Source: Georhizobium profundi (GTDB lineage Bacteria > Pseudomonadota > Alphaproteobacteria > Rhizobiales > Rhizobiaceae). Taken from it: 64,000 nt of DNA. How positions within the stretch are numbered: position 1 is the first letter of the stretch; each line of letters starts with the position of its first letter. This document shows, piece after piece, positions 24,797 to 32,593 of the stretch. A model generated the notes under the pieces. The model worked only from the letters and a program-made list of their open reading frames with translations. It searched no databases and was not told where the DNA came from. The position numbers and the translations under genes were made by a program. Location: positions 1,946,001-2,010,000 of the forward strand of contig NZ_CP032509.1 in NCBI RefSeq assembly GCF_003952725.1, in the 5' to 3' direction.

Positions 24797-25992
24797 GCCT
24801 TGCCTCCGACGCGGGAGAGACGAGCGACGCCTTCGCCGCGCACATAGCCGACCGTTGTGACGAGCGCGGTGTCGACCGGCTTGTCGAGCGCTTTGTCGTC
24901 GGCCTCGAACGGCGCGATCGCGACATCTGCCTTCAAAGCGAGCGCTGCAAGGCCGAGGCCAATTGGGAACTGGGCTTCCAGCGCGTGGCCAACGACGTTG
25001 GCGTATCGCCGCAGGATCGCATCGGGGAAGCTGTTGCGCCAGACCGACGCTTCGCGCTCGGTGATGCCGACGAGGCCGCTTGCGCCCGAAACGATGAGAT
25101 CAGGTGTCGCCGCGCCGTCGATCATGCTTTGCAATCGGCGTTCGAGCCCCTCGTCGTCGCGCGAGCCACGGTCCCCTTCGACGGCCTCGATTTCCGCATA
25201 GATCGTTGCGCCGCGGGCAGTTGCCCGGTCCAGCGATTCCAGCACAAGGAAGCAGGCTGCCGAACCGAGCACGATACCGCCGCCGGCTTGATTAGAGCGC
25301 GCGACGAGCGGCTGCCAGTCGCCCTGCGCCAGCGCCTGGATGCCTTCGAACACGAAGTGCATGTCGGGACGTTCTGCTACATGTCCGCCGCCGACGAGCG
25401 CGTGGGTGGATTGGCCCGCCCGGATCCGCGCGAATGCCGTTTCGACGGCCGAAATACCGGCAGCCTCCTCGCCCATGAAGGTGCGGGACGAGCCCGTGAC
25501 CTTGTGGACGATCGAGATATTTCCGGCCATCAGGTTCGACAGCTGCGCCAGAAACAGCGTCGGGCGCAGTTCCGTCATCAGCTTTTCGTTGAGAAGCCGT
25601 TCGCGATCGTTGTGGTTTGCCGCCTCGTCGATGATCAGCGTGTCGACGGTCAGATCACGCTCGCCGCCGCCGGCCGCGACGATCATGTCCATCGACGCAG
25701 TCGCTTCCGCGTCGTCCTTCAGCCCGGCATCTTCGAGCGCCAGGCCTGCAGTGAAGACGCCGAGGCGCTGCCAGTCGTCCATCTGGCGCTGGTCGCCGCG
25801 CTTCGGAATCTGCGCCGACCAGTCGATTTCAGGCAGCGGGTGCACGGAATAGGGCGCATAGCGCGCACTGTCGACGACCGGCTCCGGCGATGTGGTACCG
25901 GCGAGCAGTGCTTCATGCGCGGAGCGGCCGACACCAAGGCTTGTGACGATGCCGATGCCTGTGATCACGACCCGTTGCGGCGTAGTGTTCAT
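24793..25992 (-). CDS. fabF2XL: Beta-ketoacyl-ACP synthase-like FabF2XL, active site missing
   Basis: This 399-residue KAS-fold protein opens with VVITGIGIVTSLGVGRSAHE and has a second-half GSAACFLVLESLD. Where active KAS enzymes have the nucleophile (TACASG), this one has VTGSSRTFMGEEAAG without Cys. The HGTxT segment is replaced by GASGLVGITERE, and the KxxxGH site is not recognisable. It therefore looks like a chain-length-factor-type partner of FabF1XL rather than an enzyme (inference). Stop and start overlaps with both neighbours (4 bases each) imply equal translation with fabF1 and fabZ. Confidence 0.88.
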   Translation of the reverse strand: MNTTPQRVVITGIGIVTSLGVGRSAHEALLAGTTSPEPVVDSARYAPYSVHPLPEIDWSAQIPKRGDQRQMDDWQRLGVFTAGLALEDAGLKDDAEATASMDMIVAAGGGERDLTVDTLIIDEAANHNDRERLLNEKLMTELRPTLFLAQLSNLMAGNISIVHKVTGSSRTFMGEEAAGISAVETAFARIRAGQSTHALVGGGHVAERPDMHFVFEGIQALAQGDWQPLVARSNQAGGGIVLGSAACFLVLESLDRATARGATIYAEIEAVEGDRGSRDDEGLERRLQSMIDGAATPDLIVSGASGLVGITEREASVWRNSFPDAILRRYANVVGHALEAQFPIGLGLAALALKADVAIAPFEADDKALDKPVDTALVTTVGYVRGEGVARLSRVGGKA

Positions 25993-26492
25993 GTGGCGTC
26001 TCCAGAGACTGTGCGTGCGGCACGATCCACGGTGATGGCGTCCATCAAGCCGATATCGAGCGCGCGCTTCTTCACCTCGGCAGCAAGCACTGTATTATCG
26101 GCGGGCAGGATGCGCAGCTTCAGCTCGCAATCGGCAATGCGCTTTCCCTCGCGTTCGATCGTGCCCTTCATCACGGCAAAGCCAGAGCCTTCGTGCACCA
26201 GCGTTGCTGCGACCGACAGCGGCGTGTTCGGCTCGACGAAGGTGCGGAGCTTCGCCTTGTCCACGGATACGAGGAACGGCATCGATTCAAAACTGGTCTT
26301 GGCCAGGATGAGATAGCCGGACGCCTGCGCCATCGTCTCGATCAGGAGCACGCCCGGCACGAGGGGCAGGCCTGGAAAATGGCCCTCGAAGACGGGGCTC
26401 CTTTCGGGCGTAGTGGAGCGGGCAGCGAGCTTGCCGCCTTCGAGATCGACCATTTCGACGCGATCGATCATCTGGAAATATTCAAGAAGCAT
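25989..26492 (-). CDS. fabZXL: 3-hydroxyacyl-ACP dehydratase FabZ-like (VLCFA cluster)
   Basis: This 167-residue hot-dog-fold dehydratase has the FabZ signature VFEGHFPGLPLVPGVLLIE followed by TMAQASGYL, with the catalytic His in GHFPG and a Glu in the following helix. It dehydrates 3-hydroxyacyl chains on AcpXL. The start ATG 26492 (MLLEYFQMIDRVE) has GGAG upstream; ATG 26507 is an alternative. It overlaps fabF2XL by 4 bases and lies about 130 bases downstream of acpXL. Confidence 0.9.
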   Translation of the reverse strand: MLLEYFQMIDRVEMVDLEGGKLAARSTTPERSPVFEGHFPGLPLVPGVLLIETMAQASGYLILAKTSFESMPFLVSVDKAKLRTFVEPNTPLSVAATLVHEGSGFAVMKGTIEREGKRIADCELKLRILPADNTVLAAEVKKRALDIGLMDAITVDRAARTVSGDAT

Positions 26493-26624
26493 CCCGGCTC
26501 CGCCCATTCGAGGCGCTAGAGCGTTTCCAGGCAAAGTGGATACCGGTTCACCGCCTGGAAGCGCGTCAAATCAAAAACTTGGAGTCATTGAGCGATTCGA
26601 AGAAAAGCGAAATCGCCCCAGGGT

Positions 26625-26909
26625 TCAGCTTGCGGCCTTGGCGGCGCGCAGCTCGTCGATCTTGGCGCAGAGGTTCTTCAGCACGAAGTATTCTTCGGTG
26701 GAAACCTGGCCGTCATTTACTTCCTGGGTCCACTTTTCAAGCGGGATCTTGATGCCGAATTCCTTGTCGATCGCAAAGACGATGTCGAGGAAGTCGAGGC
26801 TGTCGATGCCCAGATCGTCGATCGTGTGGCTTTCGGGCGTGATCTTGTCGCGGTCGATTTCGCTGGTTTCCGCGATGATGTCGGCGACTTTGTCGAAGGT
26901 GGCGGACAC
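26625..26909 (-). CDS. acpXL: Acyl carrier protein AcpXL for lipid A very-long-chain fatty acid
   Basis: This 94-residue acidic carrier protein has the phosphopantetheine site [15 protein letters not shown] (Ser37). The C-terminal half [19 protein letters not shown] and [15 protein letters not shown] are specific to AcpXL and absent from the primary-metabolism AcpP. In rhizobia it carries the growing 27-hydroxyoctacosanoate chain for LpxXL. It is the first gene of the minus-strand cluster, and its promoter must lie in 26910-27099. Confidence 0.93.
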   Translation of the reverse strand: MSATFDKVADIIAETSEIDRDKITPESHTIDDLGIDSLDFLDIVFAIDKEFGIKIPLEKWTQEVNDGQVSTEEYFVLKNLCAKIDELRAAKAAS

Positions 26910-27099
26910 GAAGAATTCCTCATCTGATGCCGTTTTGCGGAGGAGCTATAGGCAAAAGCCGACGGATTGCCAATGGCCGCCGGGGCCTTTCGCGGACAGC
27001 GACAGGATCGCCGTGCTGCATGTTTACGTGCACATGCGAACTGGCGTATCGCTTGCTTCAAGCGACGATGAAGACGTGTCAGCCGGAAGGACAGCTCCC

Positions 27100-28890
27100 A
27101 TGACGATCAAGACTTGGCCTGAAGCCGCCCGCCGCCTGATCGGCGTGGCCGCCGGTCGCGAACCTGCCGACACGGTGATCCGCAACGGCCGGTGGGTGAA
27201 TGTCCATTCCGGCGAAATCATAGAGGCGACGGATATCGCGATCGCCGAGGGACGATTCGCCTATTGCGGTCCTGATGCCTCGGCGATGATCGGGCCCGAC
27301 ACGCGGGTGATCGATGCCAACGGGCGCTATCTCGTGCCGGGGCTTTGCGATGCGCACATGCACGTGGAATCGGGCATGCTGACGGTCGGTGAATTCGTGC
27401 GGGCCGTTCTGCCGCACGGCACGACCTCGATGTTCATCGATCCGCACGAGATCGCCAACGTTCTCGGTCTTGCCGGCGTGAAGCTGATGCATGACGAGGC
27501 GGTGCTCCAGCCGATCAACGTCTATGTCCAGATGCCGTCCTGCGCGCCGTCGGCGCCTGGGCTCGAAACCACGGGCTTCGAGATCACACCGGATGACGTG
27601 GCGCAAGCGATGGCCTGGCCGCAGATCATCGGGCTTGGCGAGATGATGAATTTTCCGGGCGTTGCCAATGCCGACCCGAAGATGCTGGGCGAGATCGCCG
27701 CAACGCAGAATGCCGGCAAGACGGTCGGCGGCCACTATGCCTCGCCCGATCTCGGTTCCGCCTTCCACGCTTATGTGGCCGGCGGCCCGGCCGACGATCA
27801 CGAGGGGACGCGGGAAGAGGACGCGATCGCACGTGTTCGGCAGGGCATGCGCGCGATGCTTCGGCTCGGATCGGCCTGGTACGACGTGAAGAGCCAGATC
27901 ACGGCCGTGACCGAAAAGGGCCTCGATGCCTCCAATTTCATCCTGTGCACCGACGACAGCCATTCCGGAACGCTGGTCAATGAAGGGCACATGAACCGGG
28001 TCGTTCGTCATGCCATCGAATGCGGTGCATCGCCGATGCTGGCGATCCAGATGGCGACGATCAACACCGCGCGCCATTTCGGTCTGGAGCGTGAACTCGG
28101 CTCGATCACGCCTGGCCGACGCGCCGACCTGATCCTCACCTCCGACCTTGAGACGCTGCCTGTGGAGCTGGTGCTGGCCCGCGGTGTCGTTGCGGCGGAA
28201 CAAGGTGTCTGCACGGTCGAGCGCGTGGCGTTCGACTATCCGAAGACCGCACGCGATACGGTCAAGCTCGGCCGGGCGCTTGTGTCGGTCGATTTCGACA
28301 TCCATGCGCCGAAGGGCGCGGATATCGTCACCGCCAATGTCATCGGCATGGTCGAGAACCAGGCGCCGACGCGGGCGCTTCAGGTGGAACTGCCGGTGCG
28401 CGATTGTCTCGTGCGCGGTGACCGCGACCGGGATGTCTGCCAGATCGCGCTTGTGGAGCGGCACCGGGCGACCGGCGGCGTCGTCAACGGCTTCGTTTCC
28501 GGTTTCGGCTACAAGGGCGCCTGCGCTGTCGCATCCACCGTCGCCCATGACAGCCACCACATGATCGTCGTCGGCACGTCGAAGGAGAACATGGCGGAAG
28601 CGGCCAACCGGCTGGCGGCAGTCGGCGGCGGCATCTGCGTCTTCAAGGACGGCAAGGAGATCGCGCTCGTCGAACTGCCGATCGCCGGCCTGATGTCGGA
28701 CGAGCCGGCAGAGATCGTGGCCGAGAAAGCGCAGCGCATGGTCGATGCCATGGCCGAATGCGGCTGCACGCTGAACAATGCCTATATGCAGCATTCGCTG
28801 CTGGCGCTTGTCGTCATCCCCGAACTGCGCATTTCCGATCTGGGTCTGGTTGACGTGCGCAAGTTCGAGTTCGTGGAACTGTTCGCCTGA
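27100..28890 (+). CDS. ade: Adenine deaminase
   Basis: This 596-residue amidohydrolase converts adenine to hypoxanthine and ammonia in purine salvage. It has PGLCDAHMHVESGM (metal HxH at residues 86 and 88), FVRAVLPHGTTSMFIDPHEIAN split across the early barrel, EMMNFPGV, CTDDSHSGTL, and the family's second domain with NVIGMVENQAPT and GTSKENMAEAANRLAAVGGG. The start at ATG 27100 follows GGAAGGA and matches the family; upstream in-frame sequence overlaps acpXL antisense and is not coding. It is divergent from acpXL. Confidence 0.93.
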   Translation: MTIKTWPEAARRLIGVAAGREPADTVIRNGRWVNVHSGEIIEATDIAIAEGRFAYCGPDASAMIGPDTRVIDANGRYLVPGLCDAHMHVESGMLTVGEFVRAVLPHGTTSMFIDPHEIANVLGLAGVKLMHDEAVLQPINVYVQMPSCAPSAPGLETTGFEITPDDVAQAMAWPQIIGLGEMMNFPGVANADPKMLGEIAATQNAGKTVGGHYASPDLGSAFHAYVAGGPADDHEGTREEDAIARVRQGMRAMLRLGSAWYDVKSQITAVTEKGLDASNFILCTDDSHSGTLVNEGHMNRVVRHAIECGASPMLAIQMATINTARHFGLERELGSITPGRRADLILTSDLETLPVELVLARGVVAAEQGVCTVERVAFDYPKTARDTVKLGRALVSVDFDIHAPKGADIVTANVIGMVENQAPTRALQVELPVRDCLVRGDRDRDVCQIALVERHRATGGVVNGFVSGFGYKGACAVASTVAHDSHHMIVVGTSKENMAEAANRLAAVGGGICVFKDGKEIALVELPIAGLMSDEPAEIVAEKAQRMVDAMAECGCTLNNAYMQHSLLALVVIPELRISDLGLVDVRKFEFVELFA

Positions 28891-28978
28891 GCTTGTTCTT
28901 CATCACAGATGCATAAGCGGGGTTGCGATCCGCCGGTCTAAATCCATTTAGATGGTCGGATTTCAATGGATCGAAGAC

Positions 28979-30394
28979 ATGCCTGAAGCAGAAATCGGCC
29001 TCATCGGCCTTGGCGTGATGGGCAGCAATCTCGCGCTCAACATTGCTGAAAACGCCAGCACCATCGCAGTCGCCAACCGCACGACCGAAAAAGTCGATGC
29101 CTTCCATGCCGAAGCCGGAGCGCTCAAGGACCGGATCGTTCCTTGCCGCTCGCTGGAAGCTCTTGTCGGCGCAATCCGTGCGCCGCGGCCAATCATCATC
29201 ATGACGAAGGCAGGGGCGGCGGTCGACGAGCAGATCGCGGCGCTGCGGCCTTTGCTTCAAGCCGGTGACATCATCATCGATGCCGGCAACGCCAACTTCC
29301 ACGATACGGTGCGCCGGTCGAAGGAACTGGAAGATTCCGGCCTCACCTTCATCGGCATGGGCGTGTCCGGCGGTGAGGAGGGGGCCCGTCACGGTCCCTC
29401 GATCATGGTTGGTGGCACGGCAGAGGCCTATCAGCGCGTAGAGCCCATGCTGAAGGCGATCGCTGCCCGTTTCGAAGGCGAGCCTTGCGTCGCCCATCTC
29501 GGAGCCGACGGCGCCGGCCATTTCGTCAAGACGATCCACAATGGCATCGAATATGCCGACATGCAGATGATCGCCGAGATCTACGGCATCATGCGCGACG
29601 GTCTCGGCATGGCCCCGGCCGAGATGGCCGACATCTTCGCGCGATGGAACGAGGGACCGCTCAATTCCTACCTGATCGACGTGACGGCGAAGACACTCGC
29701 GGCCAAGGACGCGGAGACAGGCGGCGCGCTCGTCGATCAGATTCTCGACAGTGCGGGCCAGAAGGGCACGGGACGCTGGGCGGCGATCGAGGCGCAGATG
29801 ATCGGCGTTGCCGCGACCACGATCGAATCAGCGGTGGCTGCGCGCATCCTGTCCGCCATGAAGGCGGAACGCGAAGCGGCCGAACAGGTCTTCGGTCCAA
29901 TCGAGCTGCTCGATGCGTCGATCGACCGGGCGGGCATCATCGACCAGCTTGAGCAGGCTTTGCTTGCCGCGAAGATCGCGGCCTATGCGCAAGGCTTCGC
30001 GGTGATGGCTGGCGCATCCGCCGATCACGGCTGGGACCTGCCGCTCGCAACCATCGCTCGGATCTGGCGTGCGGGCTGCATCATCCGCTCGCAATTCCTC
30101 GACGAGATCGCAGCCACCTTCGAGGCCGAGAGCGGGACAGCCAACCTTCTCGTCACGCCGAGGTTCTCGGCGATGATGAGGGACTCTTCCGTCGGCCTGC
30201 GCAAGATCGTCGCTCTGTCGGCGACCTCCGGCATACCGACGCCGGCGCTTTCGGCAGCGCTCGCCTATTACGATACCTATCGGCAGGCGCGCGGCACCGC
30301 CAATCTCATCCAGGCGCAGCGCGATTTCTTCGGTGCGCATGGCTTCGAACGGCTCGACGGTTCTGGCCCGCACCACGGGCAATGGAACGCCTGA
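28979..30394 (+). CDS. gnd: 6-phosphogluconate dehydrogenase (decarboxylating)
   Basis: This 471-residue enzyme oxidises 6-phosphogluconate to ribulose 5-phosphate with NADP+. Family features are EIGLIGLGVMGSNLALNIAE (Rossmann loop), IDAGNANFHDTVRR, FIGMGVSGGEEGARHGPSIM, HFVKTIHNGIEYADMQMIAE and the C-terminal YYDTYRQARGTANLIQAQRD and HGFER. ATG 28979 (MPEAEIG) fits homologues better than ATG 28952. It stands alone, 88 bases after ade, and is followed by a strong terminator. Confidence 0.95.
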   Translation: MPEAEIGLIGLGVMGSNLALNIAENASTIAVANRTTEKVDAFHAEAGALKDRIVPCRSLEALVGAIRAPRPIIIMTKAGAAVDEQIAALRPLLQAGDIIIDAGNANFHDTVRRSKELEDSGLTFIGMGVSGGEEGARHGPSIMVGGTAEAYQRVEPMLKAIAARFEGEPCVAHLGADGAGHFVKTIHNGIEYADMQMIAEIYGIMRDGLGMAPAEMADIFARWNEGPLNSYLIDVTAKTLAAKDAETGGALVDQILDSAGQKGTGRWAAIEAQMIGVAATTIESAVAARILSAMKAEREAAEQVFGPIELLDASIDRAGIIDQLEQALLAAKIAAYAQGFAVMAGASADHGWDLPLATIARIWRAGCIIRSQFLDEIAATFEAESGTANLLVTPRFSAMMRDSSVGLRKIVALSATSGIPTPALSAALAYYDTYRQARGTANLIQAQRDFFGAHGFERLDGSGPHHGQWNA

Positions 30395-30427
30395 CGGGCA
30401 GGCAGATCACACATACAGACTTCACTG

Positions 30428-30456
30428 AACGGAGCCTTTCAAGGGCTCCGTTTTCG
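30428..30456 (+). terminator. Rho-independent terminator of gnd
   Basis: A 9-bp stem AACGGAGCC (30428-30436) pairs with GGCTCCGTT (30444-30452) around a short loop, followed by TTCGTTT. It is 34 bases after the gnd stop. Confidence 0.8.
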
Positions 30457-30480
30457 TTTGCGGCAACACGGCGCGAAGAA

Positions 30481-30504
30481 TTTTTTGATCGGATGATAAA
30501 AAAA
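30481..30504. promoter_or_regulatory. Near-perfect AT-rich palindrome upstream of preT, putative operator
   Basis: TTTTTTGATC (30481-30490) and GATAAAAAAA (30495-30504) form an inverted repeat with 9 of 10 matches around GGAT. It lies directly 5' of a candidate promoter. It does not match the RutR-type box, so another regulator may bind here. The assignment is by symmetry only. Confidence 0.4.
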
Positions 30505-30533
30505 TTGACGCCTTAAATTTTTCCGCTCATTCT
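30505..30533 (+). promoter_or_regulatory. Candidate housekeeping promoter of preT
   Basis: TTGACG at 30505-30510 and CATTCT at 30528-30533 are separated by 17 bases, resembling an alphaproteobacterial sigma-70 promoter with a weak -10. It abuts the palindrome at 30481-30504. Confidence 0.3.
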
Positions 30534-30643
30534 CACCGCAATAAGAAGACGCCGGATCGGCAGACCCACAAAAAATCGGCACGCATCGGGGTGGGACCGG
30601 GCGGATGACCGAGGGCGCGACCGGCTGAACCCGAGGTGGAACA

Positions 30644-32005
30644 ATGACGATTTCCGTGCCAGCCGCACGGGACGTGAAGCCTGGCCGGCTCGCGCCCGAG
30701 GAGTACTCGACGAATTTCTCCGACCTGCATCCGCCGCTCGATCGCCACGAGGCGTTCGTAGAGGCCGATCGTTGCTATTTCTGCTACGATGCGCCGTGCA
30801 TGAACGCGTGTCCGACCTCGATCGACATTCCGCTGTTCATCCGCCAGATCGCCGCCGACAATCCTACGGGCGCGGCCAAGACCATCCTCAAATCCAACAT
30901 CATGGGTGGCATGTGCGCCCGCGTCTGTCCGACTGAGACGCTGTGCGAAGAGGTCTGCGTGCGCGAAGTGGCGGAAGGCAAGCCGGTCAAGATCGGTCAG
31001 TTGCAGCGCTACGCGACGGACCATCTGATGGAGACCGCATCAACGCATCCCTTCACGCGCGCCGAGCCGACCGGCAAGCGCGTTGCGGTCGTCGGCGCCG
31101 GTCCGGCCGGTCTGTCCTGCGCTCACCGTCTTGCCGCGCTCGGCCATGAAGTGACGGTTTTCGATGCCCGCGAAAAGGCCGGCGGCCTCAACGAATACGG
31201 GATCGCTGCCTATAAGTCGGTTGACGGCTTCGCTCAGGCGGAACTGGACTTTATCCTTGGCCTCGGCGGCATCGAGATCAAGGCTTCGACGGCGCTTGGC
31301 CGCGACATCGCTCTTTCGGATCTGACGGCCGATTTCGATGCCGTCTTCCTCGGAATGGGCTTGCCGGGCGTGAACGATCTGGGCCTCGAAGGCGAGGATG
31401 CCGAAGGCTGCATCGATGCGGTCGACTACATCGCAAAGCTCCGCCAAACCGACGATCTTGCCTCGCTGCCGGTCGGCCGCCGCGTCGTCGTCATCGGCGG
31501 CGGCATGACGGCGATCGACGTCGCGACGCAGGTCAAGCTGCTCGGCGCGGAAGACGTGACGATCTGCTACCGCCGCGGCCAGGAGGCAATGAATGCGTCC
31601 GAGTACGAGCAGGAAGTCGCCAAGACCGCCGGTGTTACGATCCGTCACTGGCTGAAGCCGAAGTCGCTCCTGCGCGGCGAGGGCGGCGCGATCGTCGGCA
31701 TCGAACTGGAATACACCGCGCAGCCGAACGGTCAGCTCATCGGTACCGGCGAGACGATGATCCTGCCGGCCGACCAGGTCTTCAAAGCAATCGGCCAGAC
31801 CTTCGATGCCGGTCCGCTCGCCGGCACCGACATCCGGCTCGAAAAGGGCCGCATCCTAACCGACGAGAAGCGGCGTACATCGCTTGCCAAGGTCTGGGCC
31901 GGTGGCGACTGCATCTTCGGCGGCGAGGACCTGACGGTCGTCTCCGTCGAAGACGGCAAGATCGCCGCCATGGACATCCACGCCGCCTTGATGGGCGGCA
32001 GCTGA
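30644..32005 (+). CDS. preT: NAD-dependent dihydropyrimidine dehydrogenase, PreT subunit
   Basis: PreT is the FAD/NAD(P)H subunit of the bacterial enzyme that reduces uracil and thymine to the 5,6-dihydro forms. The 453-residue protein has the Fe-S cysteine segments CYFCYDAPCMNACPTSIDIP and CARVCPTETLCEEVC, the FAD loop VAVVGAGPAGLSCA with GGLNEYGI, and the pyridine-nucleotide loop VVVIGGGMTAIDVATQ. It starts at ATG 30644 behind GAGGTGGAAC. Normally it abuts preA; here 588 bases with an antisense hicBA pair separate them. Confidence 0.93.
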   Translation: MTISVPAARDVKPGRLAPEEYSTNFSDLHPPLDRHEAFVEADRCYFCYDAPCMNACPTSIDIPLFIRQIAADNPTGAAKTILKSNIMGGMCARVCPTETLCEEVCVREVAEGKPVKIGQLQRYATDHLMETASTHPFTRAEPTGKRVAVVGAGPAGLSCAHRLAALGHEVTVFDAREKAGGLNEYGIAAYKSVDGFAQAELDFILGLGGIEIKASTALGRDIALSDLTADFDAVFLGMGLPGVNDLGLEGEDAEGCIDAVDYIAKLRQTDDLASLPVGRRVVVIGGGMTAIDVATQVKLLGAEDVTICYRRGQEAMNASEYEQEVAKTAGVTIRHWLKPKSLLRGEGGAIVGIELEYTAQPNGQLIGTGETMILPADQVFKAIGQTFDAGPLAGTDIRLEKGRILTDEKRRTSLAKVWAGGDCIFGGEDLTVVSVEDGKIAAMDIHAALMGGS

Positions 32006-32037
32006 TGCCTGCCGGTCGCGACGGCCGGAGGCCAGGT

Positions 32038-32277
32038 TCAGCGGATCAGCGCTGTGAACGACTCCGGGCTCATCCCGCACTGACGAATGATGGCGGCGAG
32101 CGTGCCTCGCTTCAGCGACGTCGACCCATGGACCGGAACCGTCACAATTCGCACTGGCGGTCCTTCATGCCGCAGGATGTGGTGGCTGCCCGAAACGCGG
32201 ATCACGACGAAGCCGGCGCGCTCAAGCGCTCTGACGACATCGCGCCCGCTCAACGCGGGGATGCGGTCGGCCATCAT
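32038..32277 (-). CDS. hicA: HicA-family mRNA interferase toxin
   Basis: This 79-residue protein has the double-stranded-RNA-binding-like HicA pattern: the opening PALSGRDVVRALERAGF, RVSGSHHILRH (catalytic His in the G-S-H-H motif), VTVPVHGSTSLKRGTLAAII and the closing RQCGMS. HicA toxins cleave mRNA and block translation until bound by HicB. It starts immediately after the hicB stop (ATG 32277, or the next codon ATG 32274). It lies antisense to the preT/preA transcript. Confidence 0.9.
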   Translation of the reverse strand: MMADRIPALSGRDVVRALERAGFVVIRVSGSHHILRHEGPPVRIVTVPVHGSTSLKRGTLAAIIRQCGMSPESFTALIR

Positions 32278-32532
32278 TCAGGCAGCGACAGTCAAGTGCT
32301 CAACTTCGGTTGGAACGTCTGCGGGGATGGGCCAGCCTTCCTCGCGGTACACGGCAAGCATGGCCTCGATGGCTTCACGGGCGTTGGCCAAAGCCTCTTC
32401 GCGCGTTTCGCCCTCCGTCACCACCTCGGGAAGCGCCGGCACAAGCACCGTGAAACCGCCTTCCGGCTGAGGGTTCAGATTGATCGTGAAACTCCGTCCC
32501 TGCTCGGTCACAGAAATCTCCTCGGCTCGCAT
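32278..32532 (-). CDS. hicB: HicB-family antitoxin, short form
   Basis: This 84-residue protein has the HicB fold: FTINLNPQPEGGFTVLVPAL, PEVVTEGETREEALANAREA and AIEAMLAVYREEGWPIP. It lacks a C-terminal DNA-binding domain, so autoregulation may need the complex or be absent. The start at ATG 32532 avoids an upstream extension that overlaps preA. The order is antitoxin then toxin, the reverse of Escherichia coli hicAB. Only stop-to-start contact separates it from hicA, so the two are translated as a unit. Confidence 0.88.
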   Translation of the reverse strand: MRAEEISVTEQGRSFTINLNPQPEGGFTVLVPALPEVVTEGETREEALANAREAIEAMLAVYREEGWPIPADVPTEVEHLTVAA

Positions 32533-32593
32533 GCGGTGCGACGCCAGCCTAGCAAAGAACATCGTCCTGCTCAAATGAGAGGGAGTGCCCATC

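Noticed and set aside
26413..27099. In-frame N-terminal extension of adenine deaminase
   Set aside because: Overlaps acpXL and fabZXL antisense; family start and Shine-Dalgarno sequence are at 27100.
27079..28794. 571-codon frame antisense to adenine deaminase
   Set aside because: Antisense shadow; the plus strand carries complete adenine deaminase motifs.
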